Made by a program: the position numbers and the translations under genes
Part shown: positions 23,259-31,502 of the stretch, piece after piece
How the letters are laid out: every line of letters begins with the position of its first letter
Position numbering within the stretch: position 1 is the stretch's first letter
From: Clostridia bacterium
Lineage (GTDB): Bacteria; Bacillota; Clostridia; Oscillospirales; CAG-272
Assembly (NCBI GenBank): GCA_017961575.1
Contig: JAGCXA010000053.1
Span: forward strand, 1-64,000
Length of the DNA stretch: 64,000 nucleotides
Reading direction: 5' to 3'
The notes under the pieces: model-generated
The model's database searches: none
What the model saw: the letters and a program-made list of their open reading frames with translations, nothing else
What the model was told of the DNA's origin: nothing

Positions 23259-24803
23259 TTATTGACGGAAATATTTGCGGTCGAGCGAGCGGTACTGGAT
23301 CGCCTCGGCGATATGCGGCGCGCGGATCAACTCCGACCCGGCGAGGTCGGCGATCGTGCGCGCCACGCGCAGCACGCGGTCGTGTCCGCGCGCCGACATT
23401 CCGAGTTTCTCGAACGCATCGCGGAGCAGGGCTTCCGCGGCGGGCTCCATCGGGCAGAGCGCCCGGATCTCCTTCGGCGGGATCGCGGCGTTCTGCCGTG
23501 CGGCGACCCCCGCTTTTTCGGAGCGTTCCCGCGCAAAGCGTCGGGCGGCGTTCACCCGTTCCCGGACGGTCGCGGACGGTTCCCCGGACCGGTTCTTGTC
23601 CGCCATCTCGTCGTAGGTCACGGCGGGCACCTCCACCTGAATATCGATCCGGTCAAGCAGCGGCCCGCTGATCTTGGACAGGTACCGCCGCACCTGCTCC
23701 GGGGTACAGGTGCAGACGTGGTTGGGGTCCCCGTAATAGCCGCAACGGCAGGGGTTCATCGCGCAAACGAGCATAAACCGCGCCGGATAGGTGGTTTTCG
23801 CAAGCACGCGCGTCACCGTCACCCGCCCGTCTTCGAGCGGCTGACGCAGGATCTCGGTCGTCGATTTCGGAAACTCCGGCAGCTCGTCGAGAAACAGTAC
23901 GCCGTTGTGCGCGAGCGAGATCTCGCCCGGCCTCGGCTGGCTCCCGCCGCCGGTGAGCCCCGCGGGGCTGACGGTGTGGTGCGGCGCGCGGAACGGGCGG
24001 CGCGTGATCAGCCCGCGCCCGCCGAGCAACCCTTCCACCGAATGGATCTTGGTCGTTTCAAGCGCCTCCTCGAAGGTCAGAGCGGGGAGGATCGAGGGCA
24101 GGCGCTTGGCGAGCATCGACTTGCCCGACCCCGGAGGCCCGATCAACAGCACGTTGTGTCCCCCGGCGGCGGCGATCTCCAACGCCCGCTTCGCCTTCTC
24201 CTGTCCCTTCACCTCCGAAAAATCCGGCGCGTCGGGATCGTCCTCGGGCGAAAAGTCCGCCCGGTCGAAGACCGTCGGCTGCAACTCGATCTTGCCGTTC
24301 AGATGGGCGAGCAGGGTCGAAAGATCCGGCACGCCGTAGACGGTCAAACCCGAGACCACCGCCGCTTCGCGCGCGTTCCGTTCGGGAACGTAGAGCACCT
24401 TCCGCCCCGCGTCGCGCGCGGCGAGCGCCACGCAGAGCACGCCGTTCACCGGTCGGATCTCGCCCGAAAGCGAGAGTTCCCCGACGATCGCCGTGTCCGA
24501 CAGATCGAGTCCGCGCGGGATCTTCCCCGCGCATTGCAGGATGCTGCACAGGATCGGCAGATCGAACCCCGCGCCCTCCTTCTTCCGGTCGGCGGGGGCG
24601 AGGTTCACGGTCAGTTCCAGCGAGGGGAAGGGGATCCCCACGTTCTCGCAGGCGTTCCGGACGCGCTCCTTCGCCTCCTTCACGGCGGCGTCGGGCAACC
24701 CGACCAACTCGAAGAGCGGGATCCGGTTCCACGCGCTGCACTCGACCGTCACCTCGAACCCCTCGACCCCGACGACCCCGGCGCTGTATATTCTTGAAAC
24801 CAT
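23259..24803 (-). CDS. comM: YifB/ComM-family Mg-chelatase-like AAA+ ATPase
   Basis: This protein of about 514 residues is related to ComM, a hexameric branch-migration helicase that helps chromosomal integration of transformed DNA. The N-terminal lon-like domain (MVSRIYSAGVVGVEGFEV) is followed by a Walker A (GPPGSGKSM) and Walker B (GVLFLDELPEF) with RPFRAPHHTVSPAGLTGG, and the Cys-rich insert CAMNPCRCGYYGDPNHVCTC. ATG 24803 with GGGGGAT upstream is used. The conserved architecture makes the name safe; whether this lineage is naturally competent is unknown. Confidence 0.92.
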   Translation of the reverse strand: MVSRIYSAGVVGVEGFEVTVECSAWNRIPLFELVGLPDAAVKEAKERVRNACENVGIPFPSLELTVNLAPADRKKEGAGFDLPILCSILQCAGKIPRGLDLSDTAIVGELSLSGEIRPVNGVLCVALAARDAGRKVLYVPERNAREAAVVSGLTVYGVPDLSTLLAHLNGKIELQPTVFDRADFSPEDDPDAPDFSEVKGQEKAKRALEIAAAGGHNVLLIGPPGSGKSMLAKRLPSILPALTFEEALETTKIHSVEGLLGGRGLITRRPFRAPHHTVSPAGLTGGGSQPRPGEISLAHNGVLFLDELPEFPKSTTEILRQPLEDGRVTVTRVLAKTTYPARFMLVCAMNPCRCGYYGDPNHVCTCTPEQVRRYLSKISGPLLDRIDIQVEVPAVTYDEMADKNRSGEPSATVRERVNAARRFARERSEKAGVAARQNAAIPPKEIRALCPMEPAAEALLRDAFEKLGMSARGHDRVLRVARTIADLAGSELIRAPHIAEAIQYRSLDRKYFRQ

Positions 24804-24830
24804 ATCGTATCCCCCACACAGTTTTTTCTT

Positions 24831-24859
24831 ATTGTACCATATTTGTCGAAAAATGTAAA
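24831..24859 (-). promoter_or_regulatory. Promoter of comM
   Basis: On the minus strand TTTACA and TACAAT are spaced 17 nt apart. Confidence 0.55.
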
Positions 24860-24908
24860 CAACCTTCGCGCGCCCGAAATACAAAAGGGGGAAACTGCGT
24901 TAAACCGT

Positions 24909-24937
24909 TTGACATTCGGCGCGAAAAGGATTATAAT
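24909..24937 (+). promoter_or_regulatory. Promoter of the AroB-like gene
   Basis: TTGACA and TATAAT are spaced 17 nt apart. Transcription starting near 24944 rules out the upstream ATG 24940 and supports 24970. Confidence 0.8.
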
Positions 24938-24969
24938 CTATGAAGACAAAACGAAGGGAAGGAAAGCCG

Positions 24970-25902
24970 ATGAAACCGATCGCTCCGAAAACCCTGCCCG
25001 CCCGGATCGTCGTCGAGCGCGGGATCCTCTACAAAGCCGGCGCTCTGCTCTCGCCGTCCGGGGGAGGTTCGCGCCGTTTTCTCCTGCTCTCCGATCTGCC
25101 CGACGCCGACCCCGCGCCGTCCACCCTCTTCGCTTCTCTTGCGAAGGCGGGGCATACCATCGTGCGAACGCCGTCCGAGTTGCCGTATCCCGCCGACGTC
25201 GACGCGATCCTTGCCGTCGGCGACGCAAAAAGCCTCGGCGACGCGGCGCGCCTGATCGAGGAACGCCGCCCCGGCCTCCCCTGCGCGCTGGTTCCGACGA
25301 CCCTTGAAGCGCAGCTCTCCTTCCCGTTTCTATCCTCCCCCGCACTCGTCCTGTGCGACCCGTCGCTCCCCGCGACCGACGCCGACCGCAAGCGCGCGAC
25401 CGTCGAGTTTCTCCGCTACGCCGTCGGGTTCGACGCCTCGCTCTTCGATCTGCTCTATACCGACTTCGACGTCGGGGCGCTGATCCGGCGCTGTCTTACG
25501 ATCCGCTGCGACCTTTACGACGCGAAGAAAACCGATCTCCTCGCCCGGCTCGGCACGGTGATCGGACTTTCGGTCGGCGAGGCGCTCGCCGACCGCGACC
25601 CCGGCTCCGCCGAAGACGCGCTTGACGACGCGGACAAGATCGCGATCGGGCTTGCCGCGGCGACCCGGTACGCTTTGAAAACCGGCTACTGCCGACGCGA
25701 CTTTTTGTCCGAGCTCGTCGGGCTCCTTACCTATCACGGACTGCCGCACTCGGCGCTCGTCGCCGACGGGGAACTGATCGCCGCTGTCAAAGAACACCCG
25801 TGGGCGGACGGCAAAAACCTGCTCTCTCTCCCCCGCCGACTCGGGGAATGCGGGCTCGTCCCGTTCGACCCCGACTCGCTCACCGGACTTCTCCCGAACT
25901 GA
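24970..25902 (+). CDS. Degenerate 3-dehydroquinate synthase-like protein
   Basis: This protein of about 310 residues resembles the AroB/iron-dependent alcohol dehydrogenase fold: an N-terminal Rossmann part (RIVVERGILYKAGAL, DAILAVGDAKSLGDAARLI), the PTTLEAQLS block equivalent to the AroB PTTLLAQ, and a helical C-terminal part. Several AroB metal and substrate residues (the GGGxxxD and GGKxG elements) are not visible, so true dehydroquinate synthesis is doubtful. It stands alone beside gpsA with 21 nt spacing, so a role in sugar or glycerol phosphate metabolism is possible but unproved. Confidence 0.55.
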   Translation: MKPIAPKTLPARIVVERGILYKAGALLSPSGGGSRRFLLLSDLPDADPAPSTLFASLAKAGHTIVRTPSELPYPADVDAILAVGDAKSLGDAARLIEERRPGLPCALVPTTLEAQLSFPFLSSPALVLCDPSLPATDADRKRATVEFLRYAVGFDASLFDLLYTDFDVGALIRRCLTIRCDLYDAKKTDLLARLGTVIGLSVGEALADRDPGSAEDALDDADKIAIGLAAATRYALKTGYCRRDFLSELVGLLTYHGLPHSALVADGELIAAVKEHPWADGKNLLSLPRRLGECGLVPFDPDSLTGLLPN

Positions 25903-25923
25903 CGACCCTTGAAAGGACAAGCA

Positions 25924-26898
25924 ATGCAAAGAAAACTTTACAATCTGTCGGTGATCGGCTGCGGGCGCTGGGGCGCCTTCATCGCAAAATACCTGTCCGA
26001 CCTCGGACACGCCGTCACGCTGTACGGCAGACCCGGTTCCCGCAAGACCGAGGAACTGTTTTCGACGCGCAGAAACGCGCTGATGGAACTTCCCGCCGCC
26101 GTTTCGACGACCACCTCGCTCTCCGACGCCGTCGGACGCGCCGAGATCCTCGTCGTGTCGATCCCCTCGCAGAATCTGCGCGGTCTGCTCCGCGAGATCG
26201 TGAAGGAGCCGACGCCCCCGAAAACGCTCGTCCTCTGTATGAAAGGGCTTGAGATCGGGACGGGCAAGCGGCTCTCGACCGTGGCGAGGGAAGAACTCGG
26301 CGAGGGCGTAAAGGTCGCCGTCTGGATCGGACCGGGTCACGTCCAGGCGTTCTGCGCCGGGATCCCGAACTGCATGGTGATCGACAGCGAGGACGAGAAG
26401 ACGAAAAAGGCGCTGGTCGACGCCTTTTCGGGCGAACTGATCCGCTTCTATTACGGGCAGGACCTCACGGGCAACGAGATCGGCGCCGCCGCGAAGAACG
26501 TGATCGGCATCGCCGCCGGATTCCTCGACGGGCTCGGCACCCCGTCGCTCAAAGGCGCGCTGATGTCGCGCGGGACCTGTGAGATCTCCCGGCTGATCGG
26601 GGCGGTCGGCGGCAACCCGCAGTCCGCTTACGGGCTCTGCCATCTCGGCGACTACGAGGCGACGCTCTTCTCGCCGTACAGCCACAACCGCGCCTTCGGG
26701 GAAGCGTTCGCCCGGGGTGAAACCTTCGGGGATCTTGCCGAGGGTTATTACACCGTGCGCGCCCTGACCGCGCTCGCCGACAAAACCGGCGTCGACCTCC
26801 CGATCTGCCGCGCCGTCGAAGCGGTCCTCTACCGGGGCGTTCCGCTCCCCGACTGCATCAAACAACTCTTCGACAGAAGTCTCAAAAACGAGTTCTGA
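25924..26898 (+). CDS. gpsA: NAD(P)-dependent glycerol-3-phosphate dehydrogenase-like
   Basis: This protein of about 324 residues converts dihydroxyacetone phosphate to sn-glycerol-3-phosphate for lipid synthesis. The Rossmann loop is GCGRWGAF, and the C-terminal block EIGAAAKNVIGIAAGFLDGLG carries the catalytic lysine with GTCEISRLI. The usual SGPSFA motif is replaced by IGPGHVQAFC, a variant worth noting. The start at ATG 25924 has GAAAGGA upstream and overlaps nothing. It is followed by a MATE gene at 19 nt and probably co-transcribed. Confidence 0.85.
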   Translation: MQRKLYNLSVIGCGRWGAFIAKYLSDLGHAVTLYGRPGSRKTEELFSTRRNALMELPAAVSTTTSLSDAVGRAEILVVSIPSQNLRGLLREIVKEPTPPKTLVLCMKGLEIGTGKRLSTVAREELGEGVKVAVWIGPGHVQAFCAGIPNCMVIDSEDEKTKKALVDAFSGELIRFYYGQDLTGNEIGAAAKNVIGIAAGFLDGLGTPSLKGALMSRGTCEISRLIGAVGGNPQSAYGLCHLGDYEATLFSPYSHNRAFGEAFARGETFGDLAEGYYTVRALTALADKTGVDLPICRAVEAVLYRGVPLPDCIKQLFDRSLKNEF

Positions 26899-26917
26899 AT
26901 CTCGGAAAGGCGTCTCG

Positions 26918-28345
26918 ATGGAACAAAAAACCACGGGCGACGTTCCGTCGCCGACCCCGCGCGCGTCCCGACCCCGCGCCCGCGGACTGGATATGGTATC
27001 CGGCCCCCTTTTTCCGGGAGTCTTTGCCTTTGCGCTCCCGGTCATTCTGACCGGGCTTCTCTCGCTCTTCTACAACGCCGCCGACCTGATCGTACTCGGT
27101 CGCTTCGCCGAGGACGGCGAACACGCGCTGACCGCCGTCGGATGCACGGGATCGCTCATCAACCTGCTGATCGGTCTGTTCCTCGGGCTTGCCGTCGGTT
27201 CGAGCGTCACGATCGCCATCGCGCTCGGCGCGCGCGACGGGGACGAGGCGGCGCGGCTGACGCACACCGCGATCGCCGTGTCGGCGATCCTCGGGGTCGG
27301 GGTGGCGGCGGTCGGGATCGTTTTCGCGCCGACCTTCCTTTCGTGGATGAACTGTCCCGCGGAACTGCTCGACGACGCCTCCCTCTATCTCCGCGTCTAC
27401 TTCCTCGGCGCCCCCGCGAACCTAGTCTACAACTTCGGCGCGGCGATCCTGCGCACCTGCGGGGACACCCGCCGCCCGCTCTTCATCCTCGGCGCGGCGG
27501 GGCTCGTCAACGTCGGGCTGAACCTGCTGTTCGTCGTCGGCTTCTCGCTCTCGGTCGTGGGGGTCGCCGTCGCCACGATCACGAGCCAATACCTGTCGGC
27601 TGTCGCCGCGCTCTTCTTCCTCTCCCGGCTGAACAATCCCTGCCGCCTGTCCCTCCGTCGGCTCCGCCTGCATAAGAACCAACTGCTCCGCATCCTGCGC
27701 CACGGCGTCCCGGCGGGGATCCAATCGAGTCTCTTTTCCTTCTCGAACGTGCTGATCCAATCGACGATCAACAGTTTCGGCTCGGTCGTGATGGCGGGCT
27801 CGACGGCGGCGGCAAACCTTGAGGGGTTCGGCTGGACGGCGATCAACGCCCCCGACTCGGCGTGTATGGCGTTCGTCGGACAGAACTACGGGGCGAAGAA
27901 CCTGCGGCGCATCCCGCGCGCGATCCTCGTCTGCCTCCTTTACGTCGTGATCTTCTGGGTCGCCGTCGACGGCGCGATCCTGCTCTTCCGCGAGCCGCTC
28001 GTCGGGCTCTACCTGCCGAACTCGCCCGACTCGGCAAACGAAGCTTTTTCGCGGATGACGCTGGTCGTCGGCACCTACTTCCTCTGCGGGTTTATGGGCG
28101 TGCTGTCCAGCGCGATCCGCGGAATGGGCGCCTCGCTGCTTCCGACCCTCGTCTCGATCGGCGGGATCTGCGGCATCCGCGTCGTCTGGATCGCCTTTGT
28201 CGTGCCGCACTCGCCCACGCTCCGCACGCTGATGACGTCCTACCCCGTCTCGTGGGTGGCGACGCTCGTCGTCGACCTCGTGATCCTGATCGTCCTGTTC
28301 CGCCGCCGGAAACGCGAGATCGAAGCCGCCTCTCCCCCGGCTTGA
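26918..28345 (+). CDS. MATE-family efflux transporter
   Basis: This 475-residue polytopic protein has 12 hydrophobic segments, starting with LFPGVFAFALPVILTGLLSLFYNAADLIVLG, the usual MATE opening, with the second half beginning near KNQLLRILRHGVPAGIQSSLFSFSNVLIQ. It exports cationic compounds or drugs against Na+ or H+; no substrate can be read. The long hydrophilic N-terminus (residues 1-27) is atypical but has a clear ribosome binding site. It is last in the AroB-like, gpsA operon and followed by a strong hairpin. Confidence 0.9.
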   Translation: MEQKTTGDVPSPTPRASRPRARGLDMVSGPLFPGVFAFALPVILTGLLSLFYNAADLIVLGRFAEDGEHALTAVGCTGSLINLLIGLFLGLAVGSSVTIAIALGARDGDEAARLTHTAIAVSAILGVGVAAVGIVFAPTFLSWMNCPAELLDDASLYLRVYFLGAPANLVYNFGAAILRTCGDTRRPLFILGAAGLVNVGLNLLFVVGFSLSVVGVAVATITSQYLSAVAALFFLSRLNNPCRLSLRRLRLHKNQLLRILRHGVPAGIQSSLFSFSNVLIQSTINSFGSVVMAGSTAAANLEGFGWTAINAPDSACMAFVGQNYGAKNLRRIPRAILVCLLYVVIFWVAVDGAILLFREPLVGLYLPNSPDSANEAFSRMTLVVGTYFLCGFMGVLSSAIRGMGASLLPTLVSIGGICGIRVVWIAFVVPHSPTLRTLMTSYPVSWVATLVVDLVILIVLFRRRKREIEAASPPA

Positions 28346-28367
28346 CCGACCCGTTCAAAGCGAAACA

Positions 28368-28400
28368 ACGCCCGCCCGCGCATTTTGCGCGGGCGGGCGT
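28368..28400. terminator. Terminator between MATE gene and spoIIE
   Basis: ACGCCCGCCCGCGC and its complement pair around ATTT in the convergent gap. Confidence 0.75.
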
Positions 28401-28441
28401 TCGTATAGGGGGCGGTTGCGAAAATCGCTTGCGGGGTGCGT

Positions 28442-31201
28442 TCAGGACGCCTCTTTCTCTCCGTCTGGTTCCGTCGAGACCGACGGGATCACCGCGACGC
28501 GATTCTCTTCGTCCCCGTCGGGCGGCGCTTCGCTCTCCCCGGCGGACGGTTCTCCCCCGTTTTCCGGCGGTTCGTCTTCCGGCGCCTTTTCGTTTTCGTC
28601 GGCGTCCGCCTCGGACAAAAGCCGCTCCCCGCGCCCCCCGAACAGGGTCTCTGCCGCCTCGACCGTCGCCGCCATTGCCGTCGCCGCCGCGCCGACGGCG
28701 GAAAGGGAAGGGGCGACCTCCCCGACGCTTTCCGGGACGTCCGCCGCGACCGCGGCGGGCGTTTCGGCGGGGGTCGCGTCCTCCGGTATTTCCCCGTCTT
28801 CCGCTGGCAGGATCCGGATCAGCGCGACCGACAGATCGTCGGGGTGTTCCCGCGTGCGGCTCGCCACGGCGACGATCCGCTGCGCCACGTCCCGCAGATC
28901 CCCCTCCCAGTTTTCGGACAGCAGTTCGATCAGCCAGGGCGCGTCCTCGGGCGTCTGGCTCACGCCGTCCGAGAGCATCACGATCACGTCGCCGGGAGAG
29001 GCGTCAAAGCGGATCTTCTCGGCGTCCAGGGTCGCCATCATCCCGACCGGCACCGTCCTCGACCGGATGCGGAACAGACTGCCGCCCCGCTTGACGTAAG
29101 AGGGCGCCGCGCCGCTCTTGATGAAGGTCGCGCACCCCGTCAGAAGGTCGAATTCGAGCAGATCGACCGTCGCGGCGTTCTCCTCCCCGCAGTTGCGGAG
29201 CAGGTTGTTCAGCAGTTTCAGCGTCGTGGTCTTGGAATTCCCGGCGCCGAGCATCTTTTCGAGAAACAGCGTCGCGACCCCCGACGTCAGCGCCGCCGTC
29301 GGTCCGCACCCCATCCCGTCGGAAAGGAGCGCATAGAAGTAGTCCCGTCCGTTCTCGAAGAAGCCGACGGTGTCCCCCGAACTCCCGCCCGGATCGGCGG
29401 AGCGGTAGGCGCGGGCGGTCTCGCATTTGAACCTGCGCGCCGTCTGCATCTGCAAGGTGACGGTCCCGCCCTTGATCTCGTAGGCGGGCTTGGTCAGTTT
29501 CACCCCGACGGTTTCCTCAAAGGCGGCGCGGATCCCGTCCGCCGACGCCGACGCGCCCTCCCATCCGACGCCGCCCGCTACGATCCAGCGTCGCCGTTCG
29601 CCGAGCGCCGCGACGCTCCCGCTCGTGATCCCGAGTTCGAGCAGGCGGCGCCGGAGTTCCAGCCCGAGTTTCACGTCCTCGCGGTTTTCCGCCCGGTCGG
29701 CTTCCGCCGCCTCGGAGAGCAGTTTCGCGACGAGTTCGTAATCAAGCCCGATCCCGCCCCCGAGTCGCCCGACGCGGGAGGAACGGAGCAGGGCGGCGCC
29801 CGCCTCCCGGATGTCCGACAGGATCGCGTCGAGACATTCGCATTCGCGGATCTTTCCCTCGGGCAGATCGTCAACCGAGGCGGGACGCTCGGTATAGAGC
29901 CGTTCCGAGAGGACGCGGACGGCTTCGTACGCCGAACGGTCGCCCTTTTCCCAGCACTCGGCGCGCCGGGCGCACCCGGAACAGTATTTACTGCACGCGG
30001 CGTCGCACGCCGACAGGTATTCCGCGCGGTCGGGACGCGCCGACCCGTCTGACAAGGTGTGAAAAACGCGCGAAAGCGACGAGAAAGCGTCCGAGAGTTC
30101 GGCGATCCGATCTTCCAACGCCGCGCCGTGTTCTTCGGTCAGGCGGCGCACCGCCTCACGCCCGATCCGGTCGTCCTCCTCGGCGCGGAGCGCGCGTCCC
30201 TCGGACAGAACGCGCGGGATCAGGGGAAGCCCGATCAGCGCCGCGACCGTCAGTTCGGGCGCGGTGGAAAGGAAGCCCGAAAGCCCCCCGACGTAGGAAC
30301 ACCAGACCGACGCGGCGGCGACCCCGAGCCCGACGGCGTAGACCGCGCCGACCTCCCACAGGATCCCGGAAAACAGTCCGAAGAGCGCGAACGCCGGGGA
30401 AAAGGTCGGACCGATCCCGAGCGTAACGAGCAGCCCCGCCGCGCAGCCGCGCAGCGCGCCGTACCGACGCGAAACGAAGAGGGTGAACAGCCCCGCGGCG
30501 ACCCCCGCAAGCGAGAGCCCGAAGAGCGCGTAGGACGAGAGCGCCCGCACGAAGAAAAACAGGATCGAGAGCCCGCCGATCTGCCAGAAGAAGGTCGCCG
30601 TCCGTGTTCTCGCGGGGCGTTCCCCCCGTCCGGTGAGTTCGCCGAGCGTGACCCCGCCGTCAAAGAACGCCGAAAAGAGCAGGCAGAGCGTCGTGCAGCC
30701 GAGGATCATCGTCAAAGAGAACAAAAGCGCCTCGGTCGACAGCCCGATCGCAATCAACTGATAGCCCGAAGACACGAACCCGACGACGCAGGCGAGCGCC
30801 GCCCGGATCTGCGACGGCTCGCGGAACAGCCCCGGTGAATCGGGCAGATGGCGCCGCCCTTTGCCCGGAACGCTGACGAGCATCCGCACCCCCGAAACGA
30901 GGAGAAAAAGCGACCCGTACACGATCCCCGTCCGTCCGAGCGGAATACAGCCGAGAAGCGACCCGAAAAGCCCCGCGACAGCCGCCGGACCGGGCAGCGC
31001 CGTCAGCCACGCGACCCCGACGGGGCGCGCGGAGAAGAAGGAATCCGCCCCCGTGAACAGGTATCCGAGAAGCCCCGCCGCCAGCCAGACCGAAAGCGCG
31101 ACCGCGGGGCTTGTCCCGGCGCCCGCCAGCGCGCGGACGATCCGCCCCGCGCGCCTTTGTACCGAGCGCTCCTGCGTATGTAATTCGTTTGTCTTGTCCA
31201 T
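28442..31201 (-). CDS. spoIIE: Stage II sporulation protein E (PP2C phosphatase)
   Basis: This 919-residue protein is the membrane phosphatase that dephosphorylates SpoIIAA to activate sigma-F in the forespore and also takes part in polar septation. The N-terminal third has about ten membrane helices (from VALSVWLAAGLLGYLF on). A central region with a Cys cluster (CSKYCSGCARRAEC) follows. The PP2C domain lies around residues 600-810, including LLSDGMGCGPTAA, TLKLLNN, and VIVMLSDGVSQTPEDA. The last 120 residues are acidic and low in complexity, longer than the usual SpoIIE. This gene shows a spore-forming lineage. Confidence 0.93.
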   Translation of the reverse strand: MDKTNELHTQERSVQRRAGRIVRALAGAGTSPAVALSVWLAAGLLGYLFTGADSFFSARPVGVAWLTALPGPAAVAGLFGSLLGCIPLGRTGIVYGSLFLLVSGVRMLVSVPGKGRRHLPDSPGLFREPSQIRAALACVVGFVSSGYQLIAIGLSTEALLFSLTMILGCTTLCLLFSAFFDGGVTLGELTGRGERPARTRTATFFWQIGGLSILFFFVRALSSYALFGLSLAGVAAGLFTLFVSRRYGALRGCAAGLLVTLGIGPTFSPAFALFGLFSGILWEVGAVYAVGLGVAAASVWCSYVGGLSGFLSTAPELTVAALIGLPLIPRVLSEGRALRAEEDDRIGREAVRRLTEEHGAALEDRIAELSDAFSSLSRVFHTLSDGSARPDRAEYLSACDAACSKYCSGCARRAECWEKGDRSAYEAVRVLSERLYTERPASVDDLPEGKIRECECLDAILSDIREAGAALLRSSRVGRLGGGIGLDYELVAKLLSEAAEADRAENREDVKLGLELRRRLLELGITSGSVAALGERRRWIVAGGVGWEGASASADGIRAAFEETVGVKLTKPAYEIKGGTVTLQMQTARRFKCETARAYRSADPGGSSGDTVGFFENGRDYFYALLSDGMGCGPTAALTSGVATLFLEKMLGAGNSKTTTLKLLNNLLRNCGEENAATVDLLEFDLLTGCATFIKSGAAPSYVKRGGSLFRIRSRTVPVGMMATLDAEKIRFDASPGDVIVMLSDGVSQTPEDAPWLIELLSENWEGDLRDVAQRIVAVASRTREHPDDLSVALIRILPAEDGEIPEDATPAETPAAVAADVPESVGEVAPSLSAVGAAATAMAATVEAAETLFGGRGERLLSEADADENEKAPEDEPPENGGEPSAGESEAPPDGDEENRVAVIPSVSTEPDGEKEAS

Positions 31202-31450
31202 TCTTTTTCCCGTCCTTTCGCCCCGGTTTTTCCCGGGTTCTGCGCCATTATAGCACCCGCCGTCGGTCGGTTTCTGCCGTACCGGGGCAGGGGAACGGAC
31301 GGTTTTTTGCGGGGGTTTCCCCGAAAAAGAGAAAAAGACCGCCCGTCGGACGGTCTCGTTCGGCGCATTTTGCCCCTTCGGGTCGAACCCGCTTCCTTTT
31401 TGCGACGAAAACCCGCCGATCGGTTTTTCGCCTTCTCGACAAAGAACGAA

Positions 31451-31478
31451 AAGAACGCCGGATCGCTCCGGCGTTCTT
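31451..31478 (-). terminator. Terminator of thrS
   Basis: AAGAACGCCGGA, TCGC and TCCGGCGTTCTT form a perfect stem just beyond the thrS stop, with a T-rich flank on the minus strand. Confidence 0.85.
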
Positions 31479-31502
31479 CGTTTGCTGCGCTTCCGCGCGT
31501 TT

